A DNA stretch of 64,000 nucleotides. Origin: Haemonchus contortus. Its lineage: Eukaryota; Nematoda; Chromadorea; Rhabditida; Trichostrongylidae. The notes beneath the pieces were generated by a model. It did not search any database. It had not been told where the DNA came from and saw only the letters and a program-made list of their open reading frames with translations. Positions 53,109 through 64,000 of the stretch are shown here, in pieces. The number at the start of each line of letters is the position of its first letter. Position 1 is the stretch's first letter. The translations under genes and the position numbers were made by a program. Location: contig LS997562.1 in the NCBI GenBank assembly GCA_000469685.2, positions 19,559,920-19,623,919 of the forward strand, given 5' to 3'.

Positions 53109-56100
53109 CATACTAAAGGCATTTAGAGTGTTTGTTCATAGGATCATTGGCGTTGGCGTGAACTGACAGAAGGCTCTTTGACTTGCGTCTTCGATTAGCA
53201 TAACCACCCTATATTTACAATCGATATCAGTTTCCCAAATGGTAAGCGAACCAGTCTACGATCCAGTGAACAAACGGAATAACGCTGGGGGACCTTTGGT
53301 ACTGTTCAGGTACTCTGTCCCAAGATTTCTCCCTTGTAATTCGAGTTATCGATCCCTAACTAGTTGACTATTCCAAATGGTTCGTATGAACCGCATTTTT
53401 GGTTTTTTTTTTGTCGGGTTAAAACATCTAGGTTTCCTTTTTTTTGAAATTTGATTCACAACGAACCGAATGGTATTGGAGATTCTTTCGTCTACAGGCA
53501 TAATGAACTTATACGTATCTTTTCGTAGCTCAGCCCGGATGTAAGTTTGAAACTCAGCTGAAGGCAAGTGGGCTTTCCGCCTTTCATAATTGGGACTTGA
53601 CTTTTCCAAATGTTCAACCTGTTTTGTAGATTTCCAATGCAGTTTGCTTCGCTATATCTTTCAGTATAGCTAGGCATTCACTTTTATATGAGTTAAATTG
53701 TTAAGACGTATAAAATCGGCCTTTCGTAGTCACCCACCCATCGGTACTTCACAGAGAAGGAGAGGGGTTGGCTAACTCTTTGGGTATGGGATATCACGAT
53801 CAACGGCTCTTTGTTCTTGAAACGACGTTGCTTCCTGTCATATTTGTTTGTTGTGGTTCCTGGAGAGAGGTCGTCGCTGCTTACTTGACCTCGCTCGACC
53901 CCAGCCCGTTTTCTGGATTTGTTTGACGTTCACCGACATGCCGACGCCGCCGTCCAAACATTGTTTGGCATTGACTGACAGACCGGAAACAGCGATTACC
54001 GGCAAGATTTTTTTTGGATACGAGGTCTCGTTGTTGGTTAAGTTTTGAAAGCCAAAGTTTTTTCACTGCATGAGCTGAATAAACTGAATATGAGTGAAGG
54101 ATAGTGGGATGGAAAGAGCACCAGATAGAAGCATCAGAAGGGAAATGTAAATGAGATGGTAACTACCTCTAACGAGTTGATTGCAAATACTCACAGATGC
54201 ACAAGCTTTATAGGGGACATTGTTTTATTGTTCGTTTCTTCTCCTTTGAAATGAAATAAAGCGAAAGCTCCTGCGAAAGAGAAAATGGGTGGGTAATGGG
54301 TAGTAATGGTAAGTCTTTAGATCATCTTTCGAAAGATGAGCAGAGCTCAGAGTTTGATCGGTCATGAGAAGCCGAATTTATTGTATCCAATCACTCTAAC
54401 TGATAAATTAACAGTGTTCATTTTCTGCATTCTCGGAGGAGTAGGGAGAATTTTCTATTACTACTTCTAGTACTTTTTTAGTAATTAGTTCTTATGACTA
54501 CAAATTACTACTGCAGACGATTTGACGATCATTCAGCACTTCCTTTCGATCTGTTCACCTTACAGTTGGATATTTAAGCTCGATTGTTCTTTCTGGTAGC
54601 ATGGTGTAGGTAGTTGCTATGAATACCGGTAGATCGATAGACATACGGTTAGGTAAGGTTTTGGGGCGACGATCATTAAGTGCTAGCGAACGTATCACAG
54701 TTGCACTTTATACTTGATAAATGGTCCTGTTTCGCCTGAAGTAGTTGTTTGGTACCATAACTGCCCTTAACCTGTCTATGATGATAGCTCCCGTTCGCTG
54801 AGCCGAAACTGTTTTACACCGCAAAATTGTTTCTGTCTGGTGACACAATGCTGGACGGAAACTGTTTTTTTCGAAAAACGTCCCACAACTTGTTTTGGTG
54901 AGTCCCTGGATTGCAGTGCTCAGCATGTGGGGAATCTTGATCTGCAAGGTTGGTGATCTTGATCCGTGTAGCATCGTTGAGTTTTCTCATGAAGCTTGGA
55001 AGGCTTCGTTCACCCCAGAACTCCAACTGCGGTAAACGAGGCCTTCTACGAGAAAATTCATCGATGTGCAATGTATCCAATTCTGGCTAGACGGCGCTAT
55101 TGCAGTCACTGCGGCTGAAGTCGCTCGATGCAACTGGCACTCGCCATAGTCGCACTGATTCAACCTCAAATAGCCCCACCACCCCGGGATCCGGTTTTAA
55201 ATCGTTTCTCGAAGAACCAAAGGATTTGGCTTGTCATCAACTGTTTCAGGTGAACGCTGAGATTCTGGTCATAAGAATGTCTCCCTAATGACGGATTCAT
55301 GTCGTACAACATATACCGGAATGTTGGACAAATGAGACCCAGGCTGATTACACTCGCTCCATTCATTTCGAATGCATAGCCGCACATGCGACAGTCGCGT
55401 AACGTCTCGCGCGACCGAGACGTCGTCGTGCGGGGTGGGAGAGTGGACGCCTGTTCATGCAAAGGGCGACATACAGTATCGGAGGCTTTACTCGATAGAA
55501 AGTTGCTTACAGCTGCTTTACTGTTTGTGTCTCAGTAGCAGTAAGAACCCCGACTCTTAACTAAAGCTAATCGCTCATCTTTGGGGCGACAAACCGAGGC
55601 CGTTTCCGTCCCTATAGGCGACTCAATGGCGCCATCACGACCAAGCTCTCTTCCTTCGGCCTCTCCAACTATGGGAATCGTGGATGGAATCCAACGACAC
55701 ATTTTTTGGGTACCATGAAGAACAGTGACATCCAATTTGTCCATGCAAAGAGGTGTTCCTATCTCCAGATTAAAGGCAAAGGCCCACACTCGAAGAAATT
55801 CTAAAAAATTTCTTAACCGGTGCAGTCTGGTTGCTGAGCTGATTTGTCGGGTTTTTTTGTGGGGATATCTGGAAGGCTATTGCGGTTGCTGCGTTATACC
55901 TCGGTACTGTTTACTTGTCGGTTATTCTCTTGGTAGAACCGACATCGAAAAGGAAAAGAGAGCTAGAGAGCACAGTTTACTGGGAAGTTATCGGTCCGGA
56001 AGTTTACCGATGAACGTTGTTAGGGCTTCACAGAAATTTTGCAATCAGTTGTTGCAGCTAGTGCTGTAATAAGTACCCAGTGACAACTTCCAACTTGCCG

Positions 56101-56942
56101 AACCGTTTTCATTTGGAATTACTACTAAAGTTACCCTGAAACTGCGTCGGACTGGCAATCAATCGAACTTATAATCTTACTGTATAACATATAAAAACGG
56201 CAATAAAGAGTGAGGCCAGTCTCTTGGAAATGTGTCTAAACTGCCTCGGTTAGCCACTTCTAAGGTTCGAAGTGCGTAGGCGACTTCCTATTTATCAAAT
56301 TCATCCAATTGGGATATAGATCTGATATGAACTCTTATAGAGCATTGATGATGAAATCAGCTAGACAGTAAAGTTGGTACAATTATTCAAGGGTGAGCAC
56401 TATATCTTAGGAGATCAGAATTAAGATTTCATTATTAGAGGTGCCCCTAGCCCATCTTTCACCGCTCTAAAGGTGGAAAAGGGGACAATGTTTTGCAGAA
56501 AAAAGGAGTTCGATGAAGCTATCTTGGAGGATACTTTGCATTCTCTCAGAAATCGAATAGGGTAGTTCAAGGATATCAAGATTGGAAGCTTAGCTTCAAT
56601 AAACAGGAATAAGTAAGCTTCAGGGAGGATGCGTTACATTTTCAAGAATATGCACTGTCAAAAGGTGTTCGAGTATTCGGCGATTCCGTAAAGCTCGTAA
56701 TTTCAACCATATTCTTAACTTCCATATTTCAGATAGGAAGTCTAAATTTCCAACTAATTTTTCTACTGTTACCTATCATTGCATCTAGTCGGCGCCTTTG
56801 ATCAGATGATTGAAGCTTCCGAAAAACTTTCTTCTCCTGAAGCCGTCCTGGGAAAGGCGTCTTACATCTTGAATTGGATCCTTTCCTTGATCCTATCTCC
56901 TCACCCGTCGTCCCGTTGATCATCGATTTTCGCGAGCGGGCG
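53109..56942. other. Gene-poor region with decayed - strand frames
   Basis: On the - strand a series of overlapping frames in different phases at 54708-55169 and 55532-55789 resembles a decayed protein-coding element, but no transposase or polymerase motif was recognised. Confidence 0.35.
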
Positions 56943-57093
56943 TCAGTTGGGTCCCCATTCGTCCCCGTCGCGAGCCATAAGTTCGTCCAGTAGATCGTCT
57001 TCACTTCGCAGGAATCCGAAGCATGGCATTCCTTTGATTAAGAGTTTGCGTAAATAAATCTGACCACCACTTTGGCGGCTGTCTTGGTGTTCG
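56943..57093 (-). mobile_element. LINE retrotransposon fragment, 3' end of the reverse-transcriptase ORF (-)
   Basis: The - strand encodes PRQPPKWWSDLFTQ...RNAMLRIPAK (57004-57093) and then, in another frame, DDLLDELMARDGDEWGP (ending 56943). This matches the end of many nematode non-LTR reverse transcriptases, where RPP-RW-D-F is followed by a segment like W-LARDRDEW. The frame change shows a broken copy. Only the extreme C-terminal part was recognised; the - strand frame further out (to 57309) may be more of it. Confidence 0.5.
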
Positions 57094-57516
57094 TTTGACG
57101 TCCCGGGGGATACAGTCATCTGATACCGCATGGTATGTCCCTCGAGTCTTATCCATACTGTCACTGTTGCTGTTATTATTCGACAGAATAAAAGGTAGGG
57201 ATCTGAGTGTTTCCAAAAGGAGATGACAGTAGCATCTGTAGATGGAGCATAGTTTTGAGGATGGAATGAGGATGTATAAGGAGGGAGCATTATTTTCTAC
57301 ACCAAACAATATTCTACTCCGGTCAAAGCGGGGCTCATCGATGATGGCTTATGAGTTCATCTACTCAGTCTCGATATTAGATAACATTGAACATTGTCTC
57401 GAACCGAATAATGGGGTGTTTGTTTTATTATGTTGTGTAGCGTCCATATGCGGTAACCATGATAACCATTATTGTGTTCTGTTTGGAAAATCGGGTTTCT
57501 GTTGTTCTGAAATTTG

Positions 57517-57639
57517 ATGCCATAGTGATGGAGCCCGCGAGCGGAGTGTCTAGAAACCATGCATTTCCCCATGCCGGGACTGGTATAAAGAAAGGCATGG
57601 TTACTAGACACTCCGCTCGTGGGCTCCACACCATGGCAT
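57517..57639. mobile_element. Short hairpin element (inverted repeat)
   Basis: Arms 57517-57562 and 57595-57639 pair over about 45 bases with few mismatches: GCGGAGTGTCTAGAAACCAT on the left against ATGGTTACTAGACACTCCGC on the right. The loop is about 32 bases. This is typical of a small foldback MITE; frames read across it on both strands are mirror images of each other and not genes. Confidence 0.7.
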
Positions 57640-58484
57640 TAGCGTATTCACCATTCTCCTGAAACAAATGTCTTGTAGTGGCTTAGTGTGGTGAATTTTC
57701 GTTTACAGCGAAATAGCAGGGAAACCATTAGAGCGGAGAAAGATTGGATGAGGCGCGGGACGAGACTCGATTGAGAATCGGGAAGCGTGTAGCCATCGAC
57801 GGAAGATCCCGTACTCGTTCAAATGGCAGTTTACGTGCTGCAGTAAAGAGCTCGAAGGTTGACGTGGGCACGCTTCAAGCCTTGTTCTTGGTTTTTCTAG
57901 TCAAGGTTTTTGAGGGATGACGTCGTGCGTTGGGTGCATGAATGACAGGTTTCTGCTCGAATCCAGGTGTTGACCGAGATTGGGTCATTGTTATCCGGTC
58001 CGGTCCGTCATAGAAACCCCTCTGCAAATATCGAACAGAGCTTTACTTCTTGTTGAACATTCTGGATAAGTTCTTCCGGGTCCTCGAGATGAGCAGAAGA
58101 AAAATGCGGCTTGGAACAAAAAGGTGGAAGTGTTACGGGCGTAACCTGCGACATATTTTCTTCCTCCCACTAATCGAAGGAGTAAAGAGAAAACAGGAAA
58201 CCAAGAGATATCGAGCTCGTGCCAAAATTTAACTGAATGTCAGCGTATTCGATCAAATCCTGTAACTTTTGAGACTCTAAGGTTTACAACCTAACACATA
58301 ACGCTGTGATGGCAACTGTGTAAAATTTCTATCCATCACCCATGGGAATGCAGGGTCGTGTATAAGCAGTACAATCCCAGACCCACGGACGTGATCGATT
58401 GGCCAGTACGAAGATTTGCATACTGGCAATGTATTATTCCCCGTGAGGGCCCTCTGGTAATTTACCACATTTCAACGTCCTCCC

Positions 58485-58862
58485 ATGACTGGCAAGCTAT
58501 TTCGTGCCGTTCCACAGCCTCCGTCTCTTGCAAATCGTGATGCCTTCAATTTTATGTGCACATTACCCTCCGCTGATTTCGTGCTGTCGCAGTACACTCC
58601 CCAAGTGTATGCACCTCTGGCTGGCTTGCTTTACATTCTGTCTGAGCAACGTCGTGAGTTCCGTCGTCTCCTCATCGCATCCACTCTCAATTCACCGTCA
58701 TCGACGAACGTCTCGTCACAATGGGCCTCTCGCAAGACCTGCCTCGCTGGCGCTCATGTCCTGCGTTTCCGCCATTTCCCTTGCCTCTCTTTTCGTTTGT
58801 TCGTCCCGTCCGTCGGGCGATTCCATTCATTATTGCGCGAGTGTTGGGACGACGTCGGCTAG
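58485..58862 (+). other. Unassigned 125-codon open frame in GC-rich block
   Basis: It starts MTGKLFRAVPQPPSLANRDA and includes ADFVLSQYTPQVYAPLAGLL. A second + frame and a - frame are open over the same region, which is GC-richer than its surroundings. On the - strand a short N-terminus-like peptide (MAETQDMSASEAGLARGPL, about 58713-58772) is an alternative. Strand and reality are undecided. Confidence 0.18.
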
Positions 58863-59288
58863 GGACCGGCTGTCCTTGACGATTGCGCAACGCGGGGGGC
58901 GACTCTTGGACGGGGACCATCTTTTTGCCCCCTTTCGACGTCGTCGACTTCACACAGCTGGCACATGACCTTGAACTGACAGCATGAACGATCATTTTGT
59001 TTCAAGAACACATCCTGAGGCTCATAGCTTCCGAGGGAATCGTACAGGTGAGGGGAAATAAATGGGAGCACGAATGTGAAAAAGTGGGATACAGTCAAGT
59101 AACACGCCTAGAAACGCTGAAGGAACGGATCTTCCTGAAGCAGAGAGAGAGTTCTGTCTCCCTATGCTTCAATCCTAAGAAATGAATTAATCCTGAGAAA
59201 CTCCTTCGGAAAACTCATTCGGAAATTTTTTCAAATATCTGGGAAAGGTGAAAAATTCCATTGCTTTCTGCTTTGCATAGTTTGTCAC

Positions 59289-59334
59289 AACCCATGAGAT
59301 GGAAACTTTAGAACCCATGAGATGGAAACTTTAA
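59289..59334 (+). repeat. Perfect tandem duplication (23 bp x2)
   Basis: AACCCATGAGATGGAAACTT-TAG is repeated directly with a single difference at the end. Intergenic. Confidence 0.85.
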
Positions 59335-60687
59335 GCTCCCTAAAGGTGAGAGGTGCAGAAACATTTCTGTGGTATGGTATGTGATATAACGCTGAAGATG
59401 GGCGCCATAGGAATCCGGTGTAGGTTAGTAATCCACACCCTTTCGGGCCAACAAAATCTACCAACTAAGCTGGTTCATTACTTGATATAAAAACTCCAAC
59501 ATATATGCTTTGAATGGCATCAGGAGGTCGTCATATAGGTCAGGTGAATGTTTAAGTATTGTCTCAAGCAGGATTAGTATGTTTTTTCCTGGAACAGGAT
59601 CATGCGATTTGCTGTTGCTGGGGAACGTGGAAGAGCTCTGCGATACCGTAAGTAAAGATAGGATTTGTGCAAGCTAAAGAAATCAGCCATGAGGCCGTAC
59701 TCTTCTCGGCTTCCCCTTGTCTCATCCTATTTATCGGAGTGTGAAGAATTCTTCGGATTTTCCCTGTAGCACTTTTTTTCCATTTGTCTGTAATGCACAG
59801 TGGCGTTCCTTTGATTGGTTCTTCCACGATTCCCAGAACTCATTTCTGAGCGACGAGCCGATTTGAGTTCAATTCCATTCATTTCTTACCTTATCCTAAC
59901 TGAATTTACTGGAAAGCGACATACTTCAAGTAAAGTAACAGTCCAGCAACTAATGGAAATTTCTAGTGAAAAAACATTGTGCGAGCATAGGGGCCTTCCT
60001 TCTCACCTTTGTCGAAAATTATTTGTTTGAAACCTTGACAGCCGTAACCTAGGATGCTGTAATTTTCGGACCCAACACCTGCCTTTGCCTTGACATTTAC
60101 ATTTTGGTAATGGTGAACGAATGGGGCACTCAGGTGGTGTAGGCGTCATTGTGTGGCGCCCTTTGAGTGGATGGCAAGCAGGCGACCGGCTGTCGAAGGT
60201 GTAAAATGGAGGACGAAGTGGTGTGGTGGCCAGCAACGAGACGCTTCGGTAATGTAACAATCGTAATCGTGACGTCGCACTGCATCTCCCCGGAGTCGCT
60301 CTGTGGAGCTTTTTTTCGTGAAACGGAGCTTTTTTGGTTCAACGTTGCTGCAACCTGAATAGACAGTGCATTTGATAAGGGAAGCGTGACAGTATGGAAG
60401 GAGGGGGGGGGGGGGGGAGAAGGAGGTTGAGTTCAGTCGAAGCGTTTTTAGCTCGAGAAGTTCCCAGCCCAGATGCATGTTGTGTGAGGGCTACAACGTC
60501 AGGTCTCCAATTGCAGGTTCGAGGCGCTCAATACACAGGAGATTCTCTCTGAATGATGAACGAGAGGTTGGGAAAGTTACGAAAAGCATAGGGATCCTAC
60601 ATGCCCCTATGATATATCTTTCGCATATCGTCGATCTGGCGATCATACTATATAGTATAGATATATAGATAGTATAATGTACAGATC

Positions 60688-60938
60688 AGGATAATTTTGA
60701 GGTACCCCTTTTTGTGGGTCATGGCAAGTTGTTTAAAATTCCTACATGAGTTCCCTCGTGATCGGTGCAGCCTCTACAATGCCAGTAAAACTCGTCCGAG
60801 AATACACACGATACAATCTTCAAGCCTTCATAACGCCGTAAGTATGCCGTTTTCCGACCTGATAGCGCCACATTGATATACGAGTGGTCCTCGGATTCAT
60901 CCTATGGGGGAGATGGGGAAATCTCAGAAACCATTTTT
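60688..60938 (+). repeat. Duplicated block, short copy
   Basis: This 251-base block matches 61524-62006 at its two ends (AGGATAATTTT-AGGTACCCC at the left; GGAAATCTCAGAAACCATTT at the right) and through the middle, but lacks about 235 bases present in the other copy. The shared middle encodes TMPVKLVREYTRYNLQA in both. Confidence 0.75.
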
Positions 60939-60991
60939 AAATTCATACATAAAACTAATGAAAGATGACAAATTGAATAAACTCACATAGA

Positions 60992-61041
60992 CTTCTGAAT
61001 GGGAATGGTGATGTATAGCGACCACTGATCCCATTCAGAAG
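60992..61041. repeat. 13-bp inverted repeat
   Basis: CTTCTGAATGGGA (60992-61004) and TCCCATTCAGAAG (61029-61041) are exact complements around a 24-base loop. It lies between the two copies of the duplicated block. Confidence 0.7.
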
Positions 61042-61523
61042 AAAACCGGACCCTTGTTCAGTCTTGCTAATTCTTAGCATAGCATCACGTTCTGACCATC
61101 ATAATCGGCTATCCATCACCATCAAACGTGACGTTCTTATAAAGCCTCTCGTGAAATAGGCTTGGTGTACGTGAAAATGAACGAAATACTTTCTAAACGG
61201 GCGTACAACTCATGGAGTTGACTGTTTATAGCAATATTTCCATTTTTGTTAACCAACCAACCGATCACAGAGGCACAGTAAATGGTCTAGGCAAGCTGCG
61301 CTAAGCGAACTGTGTCAGTGGTAGTGACACCTCTTGACACCTGTATCGGACATTACAAACTGCGCATGCAGAACATTTATCTTGCTCAAACTGATTCGCT
61401 GTGGTAAGAATTGCCTTTTGAATAGGGCCCGAGTACGTCCAACTTATTGTTATTTTTGATCTTGGCTGAATAATAATAATGAGGTTCTGGGAAGTTCAAC
61501 ATTCTACTTTCCTAAAGGCACAG

Positions 61524-62006
61524 TAGGATAATTTTAAGGTACCCCTTTTTATTGGAAACGCAGAAGTATAGGTTGGGAATAGTTCATCGGTAGTGAAAAA
61601 GCGAGAGAATTCGCTGATTTCGAGGAAAATATGGCTCAAAAGTAAGAAAAATAGAGGTTGGACGAGATTATCCCGACGGAAATAACATGGAAGGGGTATC
61701 CGGACGAGATTTCAGTTGCTGCAATTGCGCAATGAGCTGACTACATCAAGACAGAACAGTACAGAATTGTCTTTTACTGTCGCTATGGGTAATGACAAGT
61801 TGTTTGGACTTCCTACATGGGTTCCCGTGATCGGTACAGCTGCTACAATGCCAGTGAAACTCGTCCGAGAATACACACGATACAATCTTCAAGCCTACTT
61901 AACGCCCTAACTATGCCGTTTCCGACCTGATAGCGCCACAGTGGTATACGAGTGATCCTCGGATTCATCCTATGGGGGAAATGGGGAAATCTCAGAAACC
62001 ATTTTT
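61524..62006 (+). repeat. Duplicated block, long copy with a 64-codon open frame
   Basis: This is the longer partner of 60688-60938, with extra sequence at about 61553-61785. The frame 61716-61910 starts MLQLRNELTTSRQNSTELSF and includes VPVIGTAATMPVKLVREYTR before TAA. The short copy breaks the frame upstream of the shared part. A further shared tag, GTCGATCTGGCGATCATACT, lies left of the short copy (60630-60649) and right of the long copy (62321-62340). No family was recognised. Confidence 0.7.
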
Positions 62007-62737
62007 ATCGTGAACTGTGCCTCTAATAAATCGTAAGTTGAAATCGATTAGGAGCTCTTGGTCAGCGATCAGTCTTGCGTCTCTCAGGAAGTGTTGGGTT
62101 CACATTGAGGCTCATAGCGTTTCTCTGTACATCTGAAATCTGAGTTGCAGTGAAATATGCCTTTCTGAAGTTCGATATGTGTCTTGTTATTGTTTTTTTT
62201 ATTTTTTTCATGAAAAGATCCCATCGCTATATAGCAAATGTGGATGCTTGAACAGACGGCGATGAGGGCTGCGTTAGATGAGAACGATAAGCATGCGACG
62301 CCATATCGTTCGTATATCGCGTCGATCTGGCGATCATACTCTTTGGAAGTAACCGCGTCAAAGTCGTCGAAATGGCGCTACGCAGGCTGCCGATGCCATC
62401 GGCAGGGCTGGTGGATTTGCGGTCGATAGAACGCTGTTCGATGGGGATGTCATTTCCGCTATGGACATCGGGAAATTCAGAATGCAGTGCGCATGAGGGG
62501 AGAGGAGTAGTGCTCTTTCGACTAAATTGGACTATCGGGTTTGACTGATTTTTGCGTATTTGCCACAGCTGTGATTTATATGAGCGTTGTTTTAGCGCTG
62601 AGAGTTTTCCATCGCATCAACGTAAAAAAATATACTTCTAAATATTATGATAGTCAAGGATCACTCCTACTGTTCAGAAGTTCCTCCAGTGGGACATGTT
62701 CAAATCGGACTTTATATAATTTAGTTTTTTTTTTCAG
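62007..62737. other. Upstream of the prefoldin exon; first exon not found
   Basis: The frame 62238-62429 was checked for the expected N-terminal prefoldin-3 sequence and does not contain it. The shared tag of the duplicated block lies at 62321-62340. Confidence 0.4.
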
Positions 62738-62859
62738 GAAGATGTTGAAGCATGGCTATCTAAGGAAAAGCTGTCACCCGAAGAAGGTGTTGCTGTTTTG
62801 GAGGAACGTTATAAAAAGTACAAATACGTCGAAGCTAGTATGACGTCGCAAAAGGCAAG
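62738..62859 (+). CDS. pfd-3: Single exon of prefoldin subunit 3 (partial gene)
   Basis: Between a long T tract with TTTTCAG (ending 62737) and a GTATGG donor (62860) an exon of 122 bases encodes EDVEAWLSKEKL then a coiled-coil start ending YKKYKYVEASMTSQKAR. This aligns by eye with the N-terminal part of prefoldin subunit 3 (VBP1), whose human form reads EDVDSF...YQKYKFMELNLAQKKRR. Prefoldin is a six-subunit cytosolic chaperone that hands actin and tubulin to the TRiC/CCT chaperonin; subunit 3 is an alpha-type subunit. The exon ends in phase 2. The preceding exon, expected to end near GIP-A-F(V), was not found upstream, and later exons probably lie beyond 64 kb. It could also be a diverged paralogue or a remnant. 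Confidence 0.6.
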
Positions 62860-63013
62860 GTATGGCACTGTTTGCTGTTTGTTTGCTTTTTATGTTCGTG
62901 TTTGCATGAGTTGCTCGACTGAATCGGAACGTAAAAGCAAAAATTTGGTGGAGGCATTGGTGAAGCGAAAGCTGCTTTCAGCTCTTAAAGTGTCTTTACT
63001 AGTCTGTCAGTCT

Positions 63014-63059
63014 GCTTTTCCGATTCGGGACAGTTACTACTGTCCCGAATCGGAAAAGC
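63014..63059. repeat. Perfect 21-bp inverted repeat with 4-base loop
   Basis: GCTTTTCCGATTCGGGACAG-T is followed by TACT and its exact complement. It lies about 155 bases downstream of the prefoldin exon, in what would be an intron. Perfect pairing suggests a recent origin. Confidence 0.9.
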
Positions 63060-63139
63060 TTTTATGGTTTATTCATGAACCAGTGGTGAATGGGGGGCGA
63101 GAATCGAATATCAGACTGTATTAGAGCTTATTCCTTTGT

Positions 63140-63391
63140 GCATAAAGGCAATCCCGCCTGAGGGATGCGCCCACCCATTGGACTTACATTCGGAATCGTA
63201 GTGGCATATTGAATGCGTATGTGGCCTATACAGTGACTTGCGGTAGCCAGCCAGTGAACAAGTCAGTGCTTTTATCCCCCCAGACGAGTCTGGTACCAAT
63301 AGCCGACCCGGGAGGAATGGAATGCTTGGTTGGCCCAGGCGGATATCGATCTGGGATTCGAACCCGTGACTATACCTAAGGCCAAGGATCA
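63140..63391 (-). repeat. tRNA-derived SINE-like repeat, copy 5 (-), best preserved
   Basis: Read on the - strand it starts with a sequence resembling an A box (TGGCCTTAGGT), followed by a clear B box GGTTCGAATCCC (63353-63364 region), then the family body (TTGGTACCAGACTCG, ATAAAAGCACTGACTTGTTC, ATAGGCCACATACGC) and ends near GGCGGGATTGCC. This is the copy that shows the tRNA origin most plainly. Confidence 0.65.
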
Positions 63392-64000
63392 AAGTTGATT
63401 ACTAGCGCATATACGCTGGTTCCACGTTTCATTAAAGCTTGGAGCAACGTCTTTAGAAGTGTATCATCGGTGAAATGCACGACCTGATGAGATTTGAGTG
63501 GGAAAGGGAGTGGGCGGCGGGGTGGGGCAAGTAAAAAAAATCGCTTTTTTCCCATGATGGTTGCTGAGCACTTCTGAATGGTGACAGCCTTGGCAATGGC
63601 TTGTATAAGACATTATATTACGACACATTGCTGCCCAGTGCTCATTGACAGTGTATTAGAGCAAGTGCAAACGTAAAACGTCACGATTTCTCACTAGATT
63701 ACACCCAATCTTATAGAAAACATCAACGGATCTACTATGAAGTCTTGATCAACCATGAAAGAAGAAAAAAAATTCGTTTATCTATTGAGGTAGCGGAGCT
63801 TTGAGAAAAACAGAAGTTCTCATGCTTTCGTACCAGCAGAAACCTATCATAAGTACCATAAGTAAGGAGTGAGTGATGGGAACAGTAATGTCTCTTTTTC
63901 AAAAGTTTCACATGGATCAAATTCAACTGGTCTTTGGAGTGCGAACTCAGCAAGAGGAGAGGGGGGGGGGGTTCCCGATTCAATTTCTTATCACAATGCT
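63392..64000. other. Right end; no gene recognised
   Basis: No further prefoldin exon was recognised. A poly-G run of about 10 lies at 63961-63970. Confidence 0.4.

Larger units (their letters stand above)
57640..60687. other. No gene recognised apart from the 58.5-58.9 kb frame
   Basis: It includes a basic 60-codon frame at 58050-58232 (MSRRKMRLGTKRWKCYGRN...), the tandem duplication at 59289 and a poly-G run of about 18 at 60402-60417. A T/A-rich near-palindrome (TATATAGTATAGATATATAG) lies at about 60650-60670. Confidence 0.4.

Noticed and set aside
57357..57667. Mirror-image frames on both strands at 57.36-57.67 kb
   Set aside because: They read the two arms of the hairpin element, so each strand gives nearly the same peptide; no independent evidence of coding.

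Overview
The window looks like nuclear DNA of a parasitic nematode, most likely a strongylid such as a hookworm. The evidence is split genes with short exons and introns of 0.06-2 kb, TTTTCAG-type acceptors in front of start codons (spliced-leader sites), a two-gene cluster with a 172-base gap, and several families of short inverted-repeat and tRNA-derived elements. Nothing bacterial or viral was recognised.

Layout. 1-5.3 kb is mostly non-coding and holds one copy each of a MITE-like and a SINE-like repeat. At 5.3-16.6 kb two genes on the + strand can be rebuilt exon by exon with consistent phases: VPS25 (ESCRT-II subunit, 5 exons, 176 codons) and TRMT61A (catalytic subunit of the tRNA m1A58 methyltransferase, 8 exons, 342 codons). 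They sit head to tail and look like an operon. 16.6-39.4 kb is repeat-rich. It holds two more MITE copies, SINE copies, tRNA-like relics, two large foldback elements (34.3-34.7 and 35.1-35.5 kb) and a GT-microsatellite block with exon-like segments of an unidentified gene (23.3-25.0 kb). At 39.5-44.4 kb there is an 8-exon gene for a 556-residue RING-H2 protein of the RNF111/RNF165 (Arkadia)-like type, with His, Gln and Ala tracts and a separate cysteine cluster. 44.4-62.7 kb is again poor in genes, with a LINE 3'-end fragment, hairpin elements and a duplicated block. At 62.74 kb one exon matches the N-terminal part of prefoldin subunit 3; the rest of that gene was not found and probably lies outside the window or is lost.

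Functionally the genes are housekeeping: endosomal sorting (VPS25), tRNA modification (TRMT61A), ubiquitin ligation (RING-H2 protein) and chaperone transfer (prefoldin). The VPS25-TRMT61A pairing fits nematode operons, which often join unrelated housekeeping genes. No clearly new biological system was found. The more unusual items are the co-varying MITE ends, the nested foldback at 34.3 kb, the cysteine cluster of the RING protein and the unidentified exons near 24 kb. All family assignments are by eye from remembered motifs; no search was run.
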